A stretch of DNA of 49,612 nt from Halorubrum sp. Boch-26. GTDB lineage: Archaea; Halobacteriota; Halobacteria; Halobacteriales; Haloferacaceae. The stretch spans positions 1 through 49,612 of the forward strand of contig NZ_JARANT010000008.1 of assembly GCF_029889805.1 (NCBI RefSeq), given 5' to 3'. Of the stretch, positions 1-7,975 are shown piece by piece; the stretch's first letter is position 1; each line of letters begins with the position of its first letter. Both the position numbers and the translations under genes were made by a program. Below the pieces are notes generated by a model. It did no database searches and had not been told where the DNA came from. It saw only the letters and a program-made list of their open reading frames with translations.

Positions 1-1546
1 ATCCCGTAGTATCAAATATTACATTATCTGTGTTATTTGAATATGTACCTATTCCGGATATTATGGATCGGTTACTCGTAGCTCTCCTGTATAATCTAAC
101 TGTATTTGATGATGTAACATTTTTAATGCCAATTAATTCTCCAGAATATACAATCTTACTGTTCTGTTTTGTGTGATTATATTGCCGATCTACTCTTGTA
201 CTGTTGCCTTGATCTGGTTTGATATTAGAAACGTGTATGTTTGCACTATCTGATACTCCTCCATTTACAAACTGATCCCTAATATCTGAATTTGGCAGTG
301 GTTTCGTCGAATTCAAATTAACAGGTTCGCCCTGTTCCTGTCCTTCTGCAAGCCGAATAACTGCCACAAACTGATTACTTTGCCAAATCGTGTTTCTATT
401 TCCCATAGTATCTCTAGCAGGAATCGTCAAACTATCATGTACACCAGTTAGTACCTCTGAGTATCCAATGTATTTCTCGTAGACGACGTTACCACCCGCA
501 GTGATTGGGTGAATTGAAACGACATATGGTGTCTTCATTCCCACCGTGTCTCGAACTTCTATAGTTGCGATCGAGATATTTGTGGTTGCTTCCGCCTCAT
601 GTTTTTGATTCTCAAAACGTACTGTACCTAAATACACATGAGCTTGATCTTTGGCTATTGCCAACCTCTTTAATTCACTCGGTAATTTTGTAACATTATT
701 TTGTTTAATGTTTATTTGCTTGCTTGGTATGAGGTATGCTCTAATCCCTCCCCCTAAATTTGAAGTATTAAGCGATATACTGCCTTCCCCATCCATTTGT
801 TGTACTGTCAGTGATTTATGGCCAACAATTTCGCCATTATCTGGGTGGGTAAGGACCACTGTCGAATTCACGTCTGCAATTAACTCACTGACTGTTACTC
901 CAGATGAAGTTCTAGTATCTCTAGCAAAATTCGTAGAAACCGTTGCTTGATCCTGCACAGTCATGGAGGCATCAGCAAAATCAAATTCAGAAGAATTCTT
1001 TAAATTTCCACTTGTTTTTAATTCATCATAGCTACTTGTTGAGTCACCGTTTATTGCACCCACTCTATATTGAAGGTTAGTTGATGTTTCGCCCTCCGAC
1101 CCATTAATGCCCCCCAGTTGTACTGATTCAATTTGAACAGAACCTCCTAAATTCAGACGCTTAATCTGTATCATAAGAACTGCTTCGCCATTGATATTCA
1201 TATTACTAGTTTTAGCGATAATCCCATTTGATATTGTTGAATTTTCGACAATTGTATTAGACATATCAACACCAATGTTTTGTAATTCTTTAAAGTTCAG
1301 ATATATGGTCAAATATTCTTTAGAATCAGTAACATCCCTCGGTTCGATTTTTATATCTGAAATTGTATGAGTATTTTCGAACGATAATAATTTCTCGACA
1401 TCTCCTGATTCACTTATATTGAGAGATTGATCTTTATCCGCTTCTGCAGACATAAGAGTCATTCCCACCGCGGCAACAGAAATCACGACAACACAAATGA
1501 TGAGGATGACTACCGGTCTGCGCCGAGTTGAGTTTCTTCGATCCAT
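1..1546 (-). CDS. Large secreted surface protein, C-terminal part outside window (AT-rich gene)
   Basis: A frame on the minus strand stays open from an ATG at 1546 to the window edge, giving about 515 residues with no stop. I checked it by reverse-complementing line by line. It starts with a basic stretch (MDRRNSTRRR) and a hydrophobic segment to about residue 30, which is a signal peptide or membrane anchor. The rest is polar and beta-rich with many N-x-S/T sequons. Residues around 200-285 (V-x-DQ, V..THP-x-NG, then a V-L/S-I-S-L pattern) resemble the DUF7282 repeats of haloarchaeal surface proteins. The last 50 visible residues (S-G-E-L, T-V-R-L-Y-R, V-I-F-D-T) resemble BGTF-type surface domains. 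Both assignments are by eye. Codon use is AT-rich and unlike all neighbours, suggesting transfer or a fast-evolving surface locus. An archaeosortase-processed C-terminus is possible but not visible. Confidence 0.82.
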   Translation of the reverse strand, partial: MDRRNSTRRRPVVILIICVVVISVAAVGMTLMSAEADKDQSLNISESGDVEKLLSFENTHTISDIKIEPRDVTDSKEYLTIYLNFKELQNIGVDMSNTIVENSTISNGIIAKTSNMNINGEAVLMIQIKRLNLGGSVQIESVQLGGINGSEGETSTNLQYRVGAINGDSTSSYDELKTSGNLKNSSEFDFADASMTVQDQATVSTNFARDTRTSSGVTVSELIADVNSTVVLTHPDNGEIVGHKSLTVQQMDGEGSISLNTSNLGGGIRAYLIPSKQINIKQNNVTKLPSELKRLAIAKDQAHVYLGTVRFENQKHEAEATTNISIATIEVRDTVGMKTPYVVSIHPITAGGNVVYEKYIGYSEVLTGVHDSLTIPARDTMGNRNTIWQSNQFVAVIRLAEGQEQGEPVNLNSTKPLPNSDIRDQFVNGGVSDSANIHVSNIKPDQGNSTRVDRQYNHTKQNSKIVYSGELIGIKNVTSSNTVRLYRRATSNRSIISGIGTYSNNTDNVIFDTTG

Positions 1547-1790
1547 CGTGATGAGCCACGATCGACAGAGCCGGGGCTACGGAGCGCTCGCCTGTGGTGT
1601 CCGACGAGGTTGCTACGCTGCCGCCGCCTCGCGTCGTGAGATACTCTCGGGTGGTTGATTATTTATTAAATGCGTTACGGACACAGAAGCTTCTAATCGC
1701 GGAAACGACCTCGAGAGATCGACTCACGTTCGGCGATCGAAGCGCTCCCCTCCGTGATCGTCAGAGGGCCTCAAAAACCAGATTGACGTG
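1547..1790. other. Intergenic region with possible promoter of the surface gene
   Basis: No gene is seen here. Base composition changes sharply from AT-rich to GC-rich at about 1500-1560. On the minus strand an A/T run at about 1659-1670 (TTTAATAAATAA) is a plausible TATA element about 115 bases before the surface-gene ATG. Confidence 0.35.
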
Positions 1791-2468
1791 TCAGTTTGAC
1801 GAGGAGTGCTCGGCGTGTTCCATCAGCGAGAGGACGGAGTCGCCGGCGTCGACCGCGATCGGGTGGACACCGACGAGCGCGATCACGTCTTCCTCGTGCT
1901 GGACGGTCGCGACGTAGAGAAGCACTGGAACGTCTTCGACGGTACTCTGGTTGTCGCCGGCGTCGACCTCCGCGTCGATCGTGGTCTCGAGGATCGACAC
2001 CTCGACCTGCCGACCGAGGATGGTCCGCGTCTCCGACCCGCGGCTCTCGATATCTTCGGCCTGAACCTCGGTGCCTTCGCCGCCGATCCCTCGCTGATCG
2101 ACCTGTTCTAACAGCCGACGGATAAGCTCCGCGTCGTTCGCGCGGACGAGCGGGTTGACCGACTGGCCGCCAACCGACGCATCCGGCGTGCTCGCCACGA
2201 ACAGCGCGGACCCGTTGTCCCGGTTCTCGTACCCGGCGACCCACGTCGTCGCAGACACCTGCGCGTTCACGCCCGCCACGTCGAACTCCTGTTCAAGCGT
2301 GAACGACTCCGGCTCCTCGCCCTCGTACCCGGACTCCGAGGCCGCATCGGACGGGATCCGAGCCGGGCTTGCGTCGTACTCATAGCTCCCGTTTTCTCCG
2401 CCGGCGCACCCGGCGACGGCGACGGACGTCGATGCGGCGATCGCCGCGAGCAGTCCACGTCTGTGCAT
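1791..2468 (-). CDS. DUF6517-like lipoprotein
   Basis: This 225-residue protein has a twin-arginine-free signal (MHRRGLLAAIAAS) and a lipobox, A-V-A-G-C-A-G, with the lipidated Cys near residue 21. It is predicted to be a membrane-anchored, externally exposed lipoprotein. The mature part begins with an acidic linker, followed by a single domain with the phrases TTWVAGYE, SVNPLVR and HEEDVIALVGVHP, which I recognise from the haloarchaeal DUF6517 family. That family has no established function. The start ATG sits directly before the signal peptide, and the gene lies alone between the AT-rich surface gene and a divergent membrane-protein gene. Confidence 0.8.
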   Translation of the reverse strand: MHRRGLLAAIAASTSVAVAGCAGGENGSYEYDASPARIPSDAASESGYEGEEPESFTLEQEFDVAGVNAQVSATTWVAGYENRDNGSALFVASTPDASVGGQSVNPLVRANDAELIRRLLEQVDQRGIGGEGTEVQAEDIESRGSETRTILGRQVEVSILETTIDAEVDAGDNQSTVEDVPVLLYVATVQHEEDVIALVGVHPIAVDAGDSVLSLMEHAEHSSSN

Positions 2469-2597
2469 AAGGGTTTGTAGGCCTGTTGGAACGGTTAAGC
2501 GTATCGGCGCGAGGGCTCCTATCTGATAATCGGCGATGCGCGCTCGGTATCAGTTCCGCGAGTGAAGGCACAAAGTTCACGGTGTGGCGTGTGCGAG

Positions 2598-3374
2598 ATG
2601 AGCCAAATGGAACGCCGAGGACAGACAGGGCTGGTGGAAGCGCTCCTCCTTGACGTGGTCCGACTCCACGAGACGTGGATGGAGGTCGTCTTCCCTAGAC
2701 AGCTCGATCCGAGCGCGGTGCTGGGAAAGTGGAAACCGGAAACCCCCGCTCAGACGGTCGGGTACTACCTCTGGGCGATACTCGGCGGTCCGCTCGTCGC
2801 GGTCGCGTACCCGCTCCTGCTCGTCGGGTTCGCCACGCGGTTCTACGCCGCGAAGCTCGACTCGGCGGTCACCCGCTTCGGCGTGATCGGCGCGGTCATC
2901 GTCGCGACGCTCGTTTGGGGGTCGCTCACCCTCCTCGCGCACTTCCAACTGCCGACCGAGGTGATGCTCGGTATCGGTGGCGCCAGCGTCGTGGCGGTGA
3001 TCTCCGCGGGCGCGGCCGCCGGGTTCTCGAAGCTCGGCGGACGGTTCGTCAGCGTGCTGTTCGCGTACCCGTTCGCGATGACCGCGATCTTCCTCCCGCC
3101 GGTGGTCGCCGGGCTGCTCACGCCCTCTATCTCCAGTCTGGTGCTCGATCCGAGCTACGAGCTCGCGGTTTGGATCCTCGACACGTTCCTCGCCGTCGGC
3201 GGGGTCAACGAAGCGCTCCGGGGCGCGTTCGACTTGAAGACGTTCGGTGAGCAGTGGGGCGTCGCCGGCCTCGGCTACGTGCTGATGTGGCTCGGCATCT
3301 CCGTCCCGCTCGGATGGTTCCTCGGAGTGCTCGTCTCCCTCGCGAACCTGATCCGTCCGAAGCCCGACGCCTGA
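2598..3374 (+). CDS. Multi-pass membrane protein of unknown function
   Basis: The frame opens at 2562, but I prefer the ATG at 2598 (MSQMERRGQTGLV) because the preceding dozen residues are Cys-rich and unlike a haloarchaeal N-terminus. That gives 258 residues. A soluble start of about 50 residues (H-E-T-W-M-E-V-V-F-P, resembling an amphipathic docking region) is followed by five or six hydrophobic segments spread to the C-terminus. I see no catalytic motif or transporter signature. It is divergent from the lipoprotein gene upstream and ends 40 bases from the convergent HNH-like gene. A membrane location is clear; the function is not. Confidence 0.75.
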   Translation: MSQMERRGQTGLVEALLLDVVRLHETWMEVVFPRQLDPSAVLGKWKPETPAQTVGYYLWAILGGPLVAVAYPLLLVGFATRFYAAKLDSAVTRFGVIGAVIVATLVWGSLTLLAHFQLPTEVMLGIGGASVVAVISAGAAAGFSKLGGRFVSVLFAYPFAMTAIFLPPVVAGLLTPSISSLVLDPSYELAVWILDTFLAVGGVNEALRGAFDLKTFGEQWGVAGLGYVLMWLGISVPLGWFLGVLVSLANLIRPKPDA

Positions 3375-3414
3375 GCGCGGGCGGTCGGGCGTCGGCGCCG
3401 ACGCTCCGGGAGTG

Positions 3415-3963
3415 CTACTCGCTTCTGTCGAACCGGTCGCGGGCCGTCTCGAAGGCGGACTCCGACTGTTCCTTGCTCCGACGGCCCTCTCGCTCCGCGA
3501 CCGCCTCGGGAGCCGGGCTCGCGTCGTCGTCGATCCGCGCGAACGACTTGTGGACCTTCGTGTGACACCAGCGACACAGCGCGACGGTGATCTCGTGGGG
3601 ACCGGCGTCGTCGGGGTCGCCCGACTGTTCCTCGTCGGTATCTGTCCCGCCGTACGACAGGTGGTGTTCCTCCACTAGCGGCCGGGCGTCGTCGTGGGCG
3701 ATCCGAACCTCTTCGAGCCCGCAGCGGCGACACTCGCGACCGTCGGTCGTCGAGCGGTAATGAGGACACCGCGGCCACGCCTCCTCGGCGCCGACGTGGC
3801 AGGCGTAGCCGTCGGCGCGGCGGGTCGCGGTGAACTCGGGGTCGTCGCCGGCGCGCGTCAGCGCGAACCGACAGCGCCCGTCGTCGGTCAAGTGGTCGCA
3901 GACGCCGGCGACCGCGTACGGGTCGTCGACCCCGACGGGGGTCCCGTCCGGCGTCCGTTCCAT
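3415..3963 (-). CDS. HNH-like zinc-binding protein
   Basis: This 182-residue protein has eight or more Cys in pairs. The N-terminal half has C-DHL, GRC and a CHV...RCPHY set that could bind one metal. The second half has CRRCGLE, then EEHHLSYG, then LCRWCHTKVH, which is the layout of an HNH (beta-beta-alpha metal) nuclease fold: a Cys pair, a His-His catalytic position and a closing CxxCHxxxH. The C-terminal 40 residues are charged and probably disordered. HNH proteins cut or bind nucleic acid; whether this one is an active nuclease is not shown. It sits 6 bases downstream of the phosphodiesterase gene on the same strand, so the two may be cotranscribed. Confidence 0.75.
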   Translation of the reverse strand: MERTPDGTPVGVDDPYAVAGVCDHLTDDGRCRFALTRAGDDPEFTATRRADGYACHVGAEEAWPRCPHYRSTTDGRECRRCGLEEVRIAHDDARPLVEEHHLSYGGTDTDEEQSGDPDDAGPHEITVALCRWCHTKVHKSFARIDDDASPAPEAVAEREGRRSKEQSESAFETARDRFDRSE

Positions 3964-3969
3964 GTCCGG

Positions 3970-5316
3970 TCAGATCAGGCTCGCGCCGTCGAGGTCGGTC
4001 CGGCCGTAGTCGACGTCGAGCAGTCGCAGGAGGGTCGGTGCCACGTCGAGGAGGTCCGCGTCCTCGACGGTCGCGTCCGGGTGGTCGACGAACAGGGCGG
4101 CGTCTTCGAAGGTGTGCATCCCCGTCCGCGGACCGTCCGGGTCGAACACGTCGTCGTGGGGGCGGAAGCCGGACTTGAGGTCGAACCCCTCGTTCGGGAT
4201 GACGACGAGGTCGGGGGCGATCTCGTCGTGATCGCCTCGGAAGACGGTCTCGCGCTCGACGACGCGCTTCGCGACCGGCTTCCCGTCGGGGCCCTCCCAC
4301 GCTTCGAGGGCCGACTGCAGCTCGGCGCGCACGGATTCGTACTCCGACTCGGGCACGACGCCGTCGGGCTCGCGGCCCTCGAGGTTGACGTAGAATCGGC
4401 CGGGGACGAGCGAGTACGCGCGGGTGTCCTCGTCGATGTCGGTCAACGCGCCGTGGTCGTCGCCGTCGTACGAGAGCCAGCCCTCTCGCTCCAGCCACTC
4501 GTTGCAGTAGACGTCGTAGCGGAGCCGCGCGAACCCGTGGGTCGAGCCCACGACGAGGCGAACGTCGTCGGGGAGAGCCGTCCGGATCGCGCCGATGTGT
4601 TCGTCCAGCGCGGCGTAGAAGTCGAGGAAGTCCTCACGGTATCGGCCGTTCTCCGCGTAATCGCCCCACAGGAAGTGGTTGATCCGGTCGGGCGCCGTGA
4701 ACACGCCGACGAACAGGTCCCAGTCGTCGCGCTCGACGTACCGGGAGAACGCGGCGGCGCGGGCGTCGAGCGTCTCTCGCGCGTGCTCGATGAACTCGGA
4801 CTTGTCCGGCTTGTGTCCGAGCTTCGCGTTCACCGACAGCCGGTAGTCGCTCTCGGTGAGGTACTCGCGGAGCTCCTCGGGATGTGCGGCCTTGTCGACG
4901 TCGGGCGAGAGGTATCCCGAAACCATCCGCTGGATCCTCCGCTGGGGCGGGAACGTCACGGGAACGTTCATCACCGTCGCGTCGAGCTCGGCGTCGGCGG
5001 CGCGGTCCCACACGCGGGTCGCTTGGACGTCCCGTCCCATCGGGACGTAGGTGTCGTACGAGCCGACCTCCCGGTCCTGAAAGCCGTACACCCCGGTCTC
5101 GCCGGGGTTGACGCCGCTGGTGAGGACCGGCCAGCACGCGCTCGATTCCGGAGGTACGGCGCTGTCGATCGGTCCGCCGTCGCCGTTGTCTTCGATCGCC
5201 GACAGTGCCGGAAACGTGTCCGGGTTGTCGGCGACGAGACCGTGCGGGAGACCGTCGATCCCGATAAACGCCACGCGCGGGGTGTCGGTCCCGCGCAACC
5301 GGTCGAAGAGGCCCAT
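3970..5316 (-). CDS. Alkaline-phosphatase-superfamily phosphodiesterase / nucleotide pyrophosphatase
   Basis: The frame is open much further upstream, but the real N-terminus is MGLFDRLRG at 5316, after which the fold begins at once with FIGIDGLP, the metal-binding Asp motif of type I phosphodiesterases. That gives 448 residues. PESSACWPVLTSG holds the likely Ser/Thr nucleophile region, followed by NPGETGVYGF. FTAPDRINHFLW and GSTHGF (positions usually D-H and D-H-G) supply the remaining metal ligands. The C-terminus (LDVAPTLLRLLDV) is the usual end of such enzymes. The natural substrate is not predictable; phosphodiesters, nucleotide sugars or phosphoglycans are possible. It is divergent from the PhzF-like gene. 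Confidence 0.85.
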   Translation of the reverse strand: MGLFDRLRGTDTPRVAFIGIDGLPHGLVADNPDTFPALSAIEDNGDGGPIDSAVPPESSACWPVLTSGVNPGETGVYGFQDREVGSYDTYVPMGRDVQATRVWDRAADAELDATVMNVPVTFPPQRRIQRMVSGYLSPDVDKAAHPEELREYLTESDYRLSVNAKLGHKPDKSEFIEHARETLDARAAAFSRYVERDDWDLFVGVFTAPDRINHFLWGDYAENGRYREDFLDFYAALDEHIGAIRTALPDDVRLVVGSTHGFARLRYDVYCNEWLEREGWLSYDGDDHGALTDIDEDTRAYSLVPGRFYVNLEGREPDGVVPESEYESVRAELQSALEAWEGPDGKPVAKRVVERETVFRGDHDEIAPDLVVIPNEGFDLKSGFRPHDDVFDPDGPRTGMHTFEDAALFVDHPDATVEDADLLDVAPTLLRLLDVDYGRTDLDGASLI

Positions 5317-5469
5317 AGGGGTACATCCGGCGTGGAGGGCAAAAGGGTTGACATCGCCCGCCCTCTCGGACGGCGCCCGCCGTCGACCGCTCGCGGGATG
5401 TCGACCGCCTCCGCGGCGGCGTCCGTCTCGGCTCGGGAGCCTTTTGAATGCGCCCCGCGAGGGTGACCC

Positions 5470-6390
5470 ATGGAGACGCGACGCGCGCTGCTCGTCGACG
5501 CGTTCACGGACGAACCGCTGGCCGGGAACGTCGCCGGCGTGCTGCCGGACGCCGCCGGCCTGAGCGACGGCCGCATGGGGAAGATCGCCGCCGAGATCGG
5601 CGCCTCCGAGACCGCGTTCCTCTTCGACGCGGGCGACGGCGCCGACGAGCGGGTCCGTTACTTCACCCCCTCCACGGAGGTCGATCTCTGCGGCCACGCC
5701 ACGATCGCGAGCTACGCCGCGCTGTACGCGGCGGGGACGGTCGAGGCCGGCGACCGCACCCTCCGGACGAACGTCGGCGACCTCTCGATTCGGATCGACG
5801 ACGACGGCACCGTCTGGATGCGCCAGAACCCGCCGACGGTCGAGCCGGTGGACGAGGCCGAACTCGACGCCGACCGCCTCGGCGACGCGCTCGGGATCGA
5901 CCCCGCGGCCCTCCGGGACGTGGGCGCCGACCTCCCCGTCGCCGTCGCCTCGACCGGGCTCCCGTGGCTCGTCGTCCCCGTCAACTTCCTGGAGCGTCTC
6001 GGGGAGGCAGAGCCCGACGCGGCCGCCGTCGAGGCGATCTCGAACGCCCACGACGCCGCCGGGATCTACGCGTTCACGTTCGACGCGATCGGCGCGGAGT
6101 CGACGCTCCACGGCCGGGCGTTCGCGCCCGCGGTCGGTGTCGCCGAGGACCCCGTGACGGGCACGGCGAGCGGCGCGGTCGGGGCGTACCTCCGGGCCGT
6201 CGACGCGTTCGACGGCGACCTCCCGGAGGAGCTCCGGTTCGAACAGGGCCACTTCCTCGACCGCCCCGGGCACGTCAGGGTGCGAGTCGAGGGCGACGAC
6301 GTCCGGGTCGGCGGCCGCGCGGTCGTCTCGACCGAAGGCGAGCTGACGCTGCCGGCGGAGGAGGACGGCGACGACATCATCGAGGCGTGA
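5470..6390 (+). CDS. PhzF-family isomerase-like protein
   Basis: This 306-residue protein matches the PhzF/DAP-epimerase fold of two similar alpha/beta barrels. The N-terminal VDAFTDEPLAGN is the family signature. Glu47 in ASETAFL is the expected catalytic acid/base. FTPSTEVDLCGHAT (residues 65-78) and EDPVTGTASGAVGAYL in the second half mark the cleft between the two lobes. Most archaeal members have no known substrate, and there are no phenazine genes nearby, so a phenazine role is not implied. The start ATG follows a 153-base divergent spacer shared with the phosphodiesterase gene. Confidence 0.9.
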   Translation: METRRALLVDAFTDEPLAGNVAGVLPDAAGLSDGRMGKIAAEIGASETAFLFDAGDGADERVRYFTPSTEVDLCGHATIASYAALYAAGTVEAGDRTLRTNVGDLSIRIDDDGTVWMRQNPPTVEPVDEAELDADRLGDALGIDPAALRDVGADLPVAVASTGLPWLVVPVNFLERLGEAEPDAAAVEAISNAHDAAGIYAFTFDAIGAESTLHGRAFAPAVGVAEDPVTGTASGAVGAYLRAVDAFDGDLPEELRFEQGHFLDRPGHVRVRVEGDDVRVGGRAVVSTEGELTLPAEEDGDDIIEA

Positions 6391-6494
6391 GCGCGCTCGG
6401 TCCCCGTGTCGCGACGGTCCGTCAATCACCGGAACGCGCCGCGGCCTCCGTCGTCGAGCCGAACGTTTAGGCGGTCCCGGGGCGTACGGTCTGT

Positions 6495-6689
6495 ATGGAG
6501 TTTGACCTCCCACGCGCGGCGGCGCTGCTGGTACTGATCGTCGCGGTCGGCACCGCGGGACTGATCGGAAGCGGGATGATGCCGCTACAGACCACGCTGA
6601 TGATGGTCGCCCCGTCGATGCTCCTCTTCGGGGCGATCGCGTTCGCCATCGGCGTGAAACACGGTCAGTTCCGGGCGACACACGCCTGA
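6495..6689 (+). CDS. Small two-helix membrane protein
   Basis: This 64-residue protein (MEFDLPRAAALLVL...) has two hydrophobic segments at about residues 8-27 and 31-54, with a short GMMPLQT turn and a basic, soluble tail. The first helix has a G-T-A-G-L-I-G-S-G pattern typical of helix packing. I recall similar small membrane proteins annotated as a haloarchaeal DUF (7333 or near), but I cannot confirm the number. It stands alone, about 100 bases after the PhzF-like gene and about 90 bases before the exchanger gene, on the same strand. Function unknown. Confidence 0.7.
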   Translation: MEFDLPRAAALLVLIVAVGTAGLIGSGMMPLQTTLMMVAPSMLLFGAIAFAIGVKHGQFRATHA

Positions 6690-6780
6690 TCGGGCTCGCA
6701 GCGACCACGCCTCCGCGGGGCTGCGCCCGCGCCGGCCGGAACCACGACGCTTTTTAAAACGGGACCGACAAGCGGGAGCC

Positions 6781-7731
6781 GTGTTGATCGGGTCGCCGCT
6801 CACCGAACTGCTGCTCCTCGTCGGCGGTATCGTGCTCCTGTACGCGGGCGCGGAGCTGCTCGTCAAGGGCGCCAGCGACTTGGCGCTCGCCGTCGGCCTG
6901 AAGGCGTCGACTGTCGGGGTCACCGTCATCGCGTTCGCGACGACCGCCCCCGAGCTGTTCGTCTCTCTCCTCGGCGCCGTGACGGTGTCGACGGACGTGG
7001 GACTGGGGACGATCCTCGGGTCGAACATCGCCAACATCGGGCTCGTGCTGGGCGTCTCCGCGCTGATTCGCCCCCTCGACGTCTCCGACACGGTGTTCGA
7101 GCGTCACGTCCCGTTCATGGTCCTCGCCGCGGTGCTGCTCGTCGCGCTCGGCTGGAACGGCCGCATCGGCCGACCCGCCGGGCTCCTCCTGCTCGGAGTG
7201 CTCGTCGCGTTCACCGTCGTGATTATGCGACGCATCCGCCGAACGCAGTCCGGCATCTCCACCGCGGAGCGCGCGGAGATGCCGGACGCGAGCCTCCGGG
7301 ACGTCGCCGCCGTGGTCGGCGGTATCGTCGCGCTGGTGCTCGGCTCGCGGTGGCTCATCGACGGGGGGGAGTCGCTCCTCTCCGCGGCCGGCTTCTCCGA
7401 CATCTTCATCGGGCTCACGGTGCTCGCGCTCGGTACCTCGCTCCCCGAGCTGGCGGCGAGCCTCGTCGCCGCCGTCCGCGGCGAGGCGGAGTTCAGCGTC
7501 GGCAACGTCGTTGGCTCGAACATCTACAACGTCCTCGCCGTCCTCGGGATCGTCGCGATCGTCCGACCTATCGGCGTGAGCCCCGGCGTCCGCGTATTCG
7601 AGTTCCCGGCGCTGATCGGCTTCACCGCCCTCCTCGTTGGACTCATGTATCGCGACAGGCGGCTATCGCGCGTCGACGGCGCGGTCCTCATCGCGGGGTA
7701 CGGCGCGTTCGCGTACCTGCTGTTCCCGTGA
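6781..7731 (+). CDS. Calcium/sodium antiporter (CaCA family)
   Basis: This 316-residue integral membrane protein starts at a GTG (a TTG follows as the next codon). It shows the internal duplication of the cation/Ca2+ exchanger superfamily. In the first half are TAPELFVS and GSNIANIGLVLG (near residue 80), and in the second half TSLPELAASL and GSNIYNVLAVLG (near residue 245). These alpha-repeat motifs carry the ion-binding Glu and Asn residues. About ten hydrophobic segments are visible. The expected role is Na+- or H+-driven Ca2+ extrusion. The gene has no obvious operon partner; the next gene begins 244 bases further on, after duplicated A/T elements. Confidence 0.92.
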   Translation: MLIGSPLTELLLLVGGIVLLYAGAELLVKGASDLALAVGLKASTVGVTVIAFATTAPELFVSLLGAVTVSTDVGLGTILGSNIANIGLVLGVSALIRPLDVSDTVFERHVPFMVLAAVLLVALGWNGRIGRPAGLLLLGVLVAFTVVIMRRIRRTQSGISTAERAEMPDASLRDVAAVVGGIVALVLGSRWLIDGGESLLSAAGFSDIFIGLTVLALGTSLPELAASLVAAVRGEAEFSVGNVVGSNIYNVLAVLGIVAIVRPIGVSPGVRVFEFPALIGFTALLVGLMYRDRRLSRVDGAVLIAGYGAFAYLLFP

Positions 7732-7803
7732 CGAGGCTGGAGAGGGGTGAGGTGCGGTCGCTGTGCCGGGCGGGGCTTTGGCGGTGTTCACCGCAGATCC
7801 GCG

Positions 7804-7918
7804 ATCGATAATTTATAAGAGAGCGGCTGGGGCTTTGAAGCAATTTCCCGGCGCTCCGAGGGCGATAGCTTATAAATAACCGACTGCGGCTTCGGCCACG
7901 ACCGCGACCAATTTCCCG
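7804..7918. repeat. Two diverged copies of an intergenic element
   Basis: Two similar blocks lie in tandem at 7804-7850 and 7861-7918. Each reads CGATA, an A/T core with TTATAA, a CTG-x-GGCTT segment, and ends in CAATTTCCCG. The second copy has about ten extra bases before its end block. Both carry a TATA-like core, and they precede the GTG of dtdA by 58 bases or more. Confidence 0.6.
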
Positions 7919-7975
7919 ACACCGTCTCGCGCTCGAACCGACGCCTATTCGGCGGCCCGACTCCGACCGGAACCC

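Noticed and set aside
651-950. 99-codon plus-strand frame in the AT-rich region
   Set aside because: It lies opposite the continuous minus-strand surface-protein frame and shows no family resemblance.
3694-5466. Long plus-strand open frame (590 codons) opposite the HNH-like and phosphodiesterase genes
   Set aside because: Its product is Val/Arg/Gly/Asp-rich without motifs, and the minus strand encodes two recognisable proteins in full. High G+C keeps shadow frames open.
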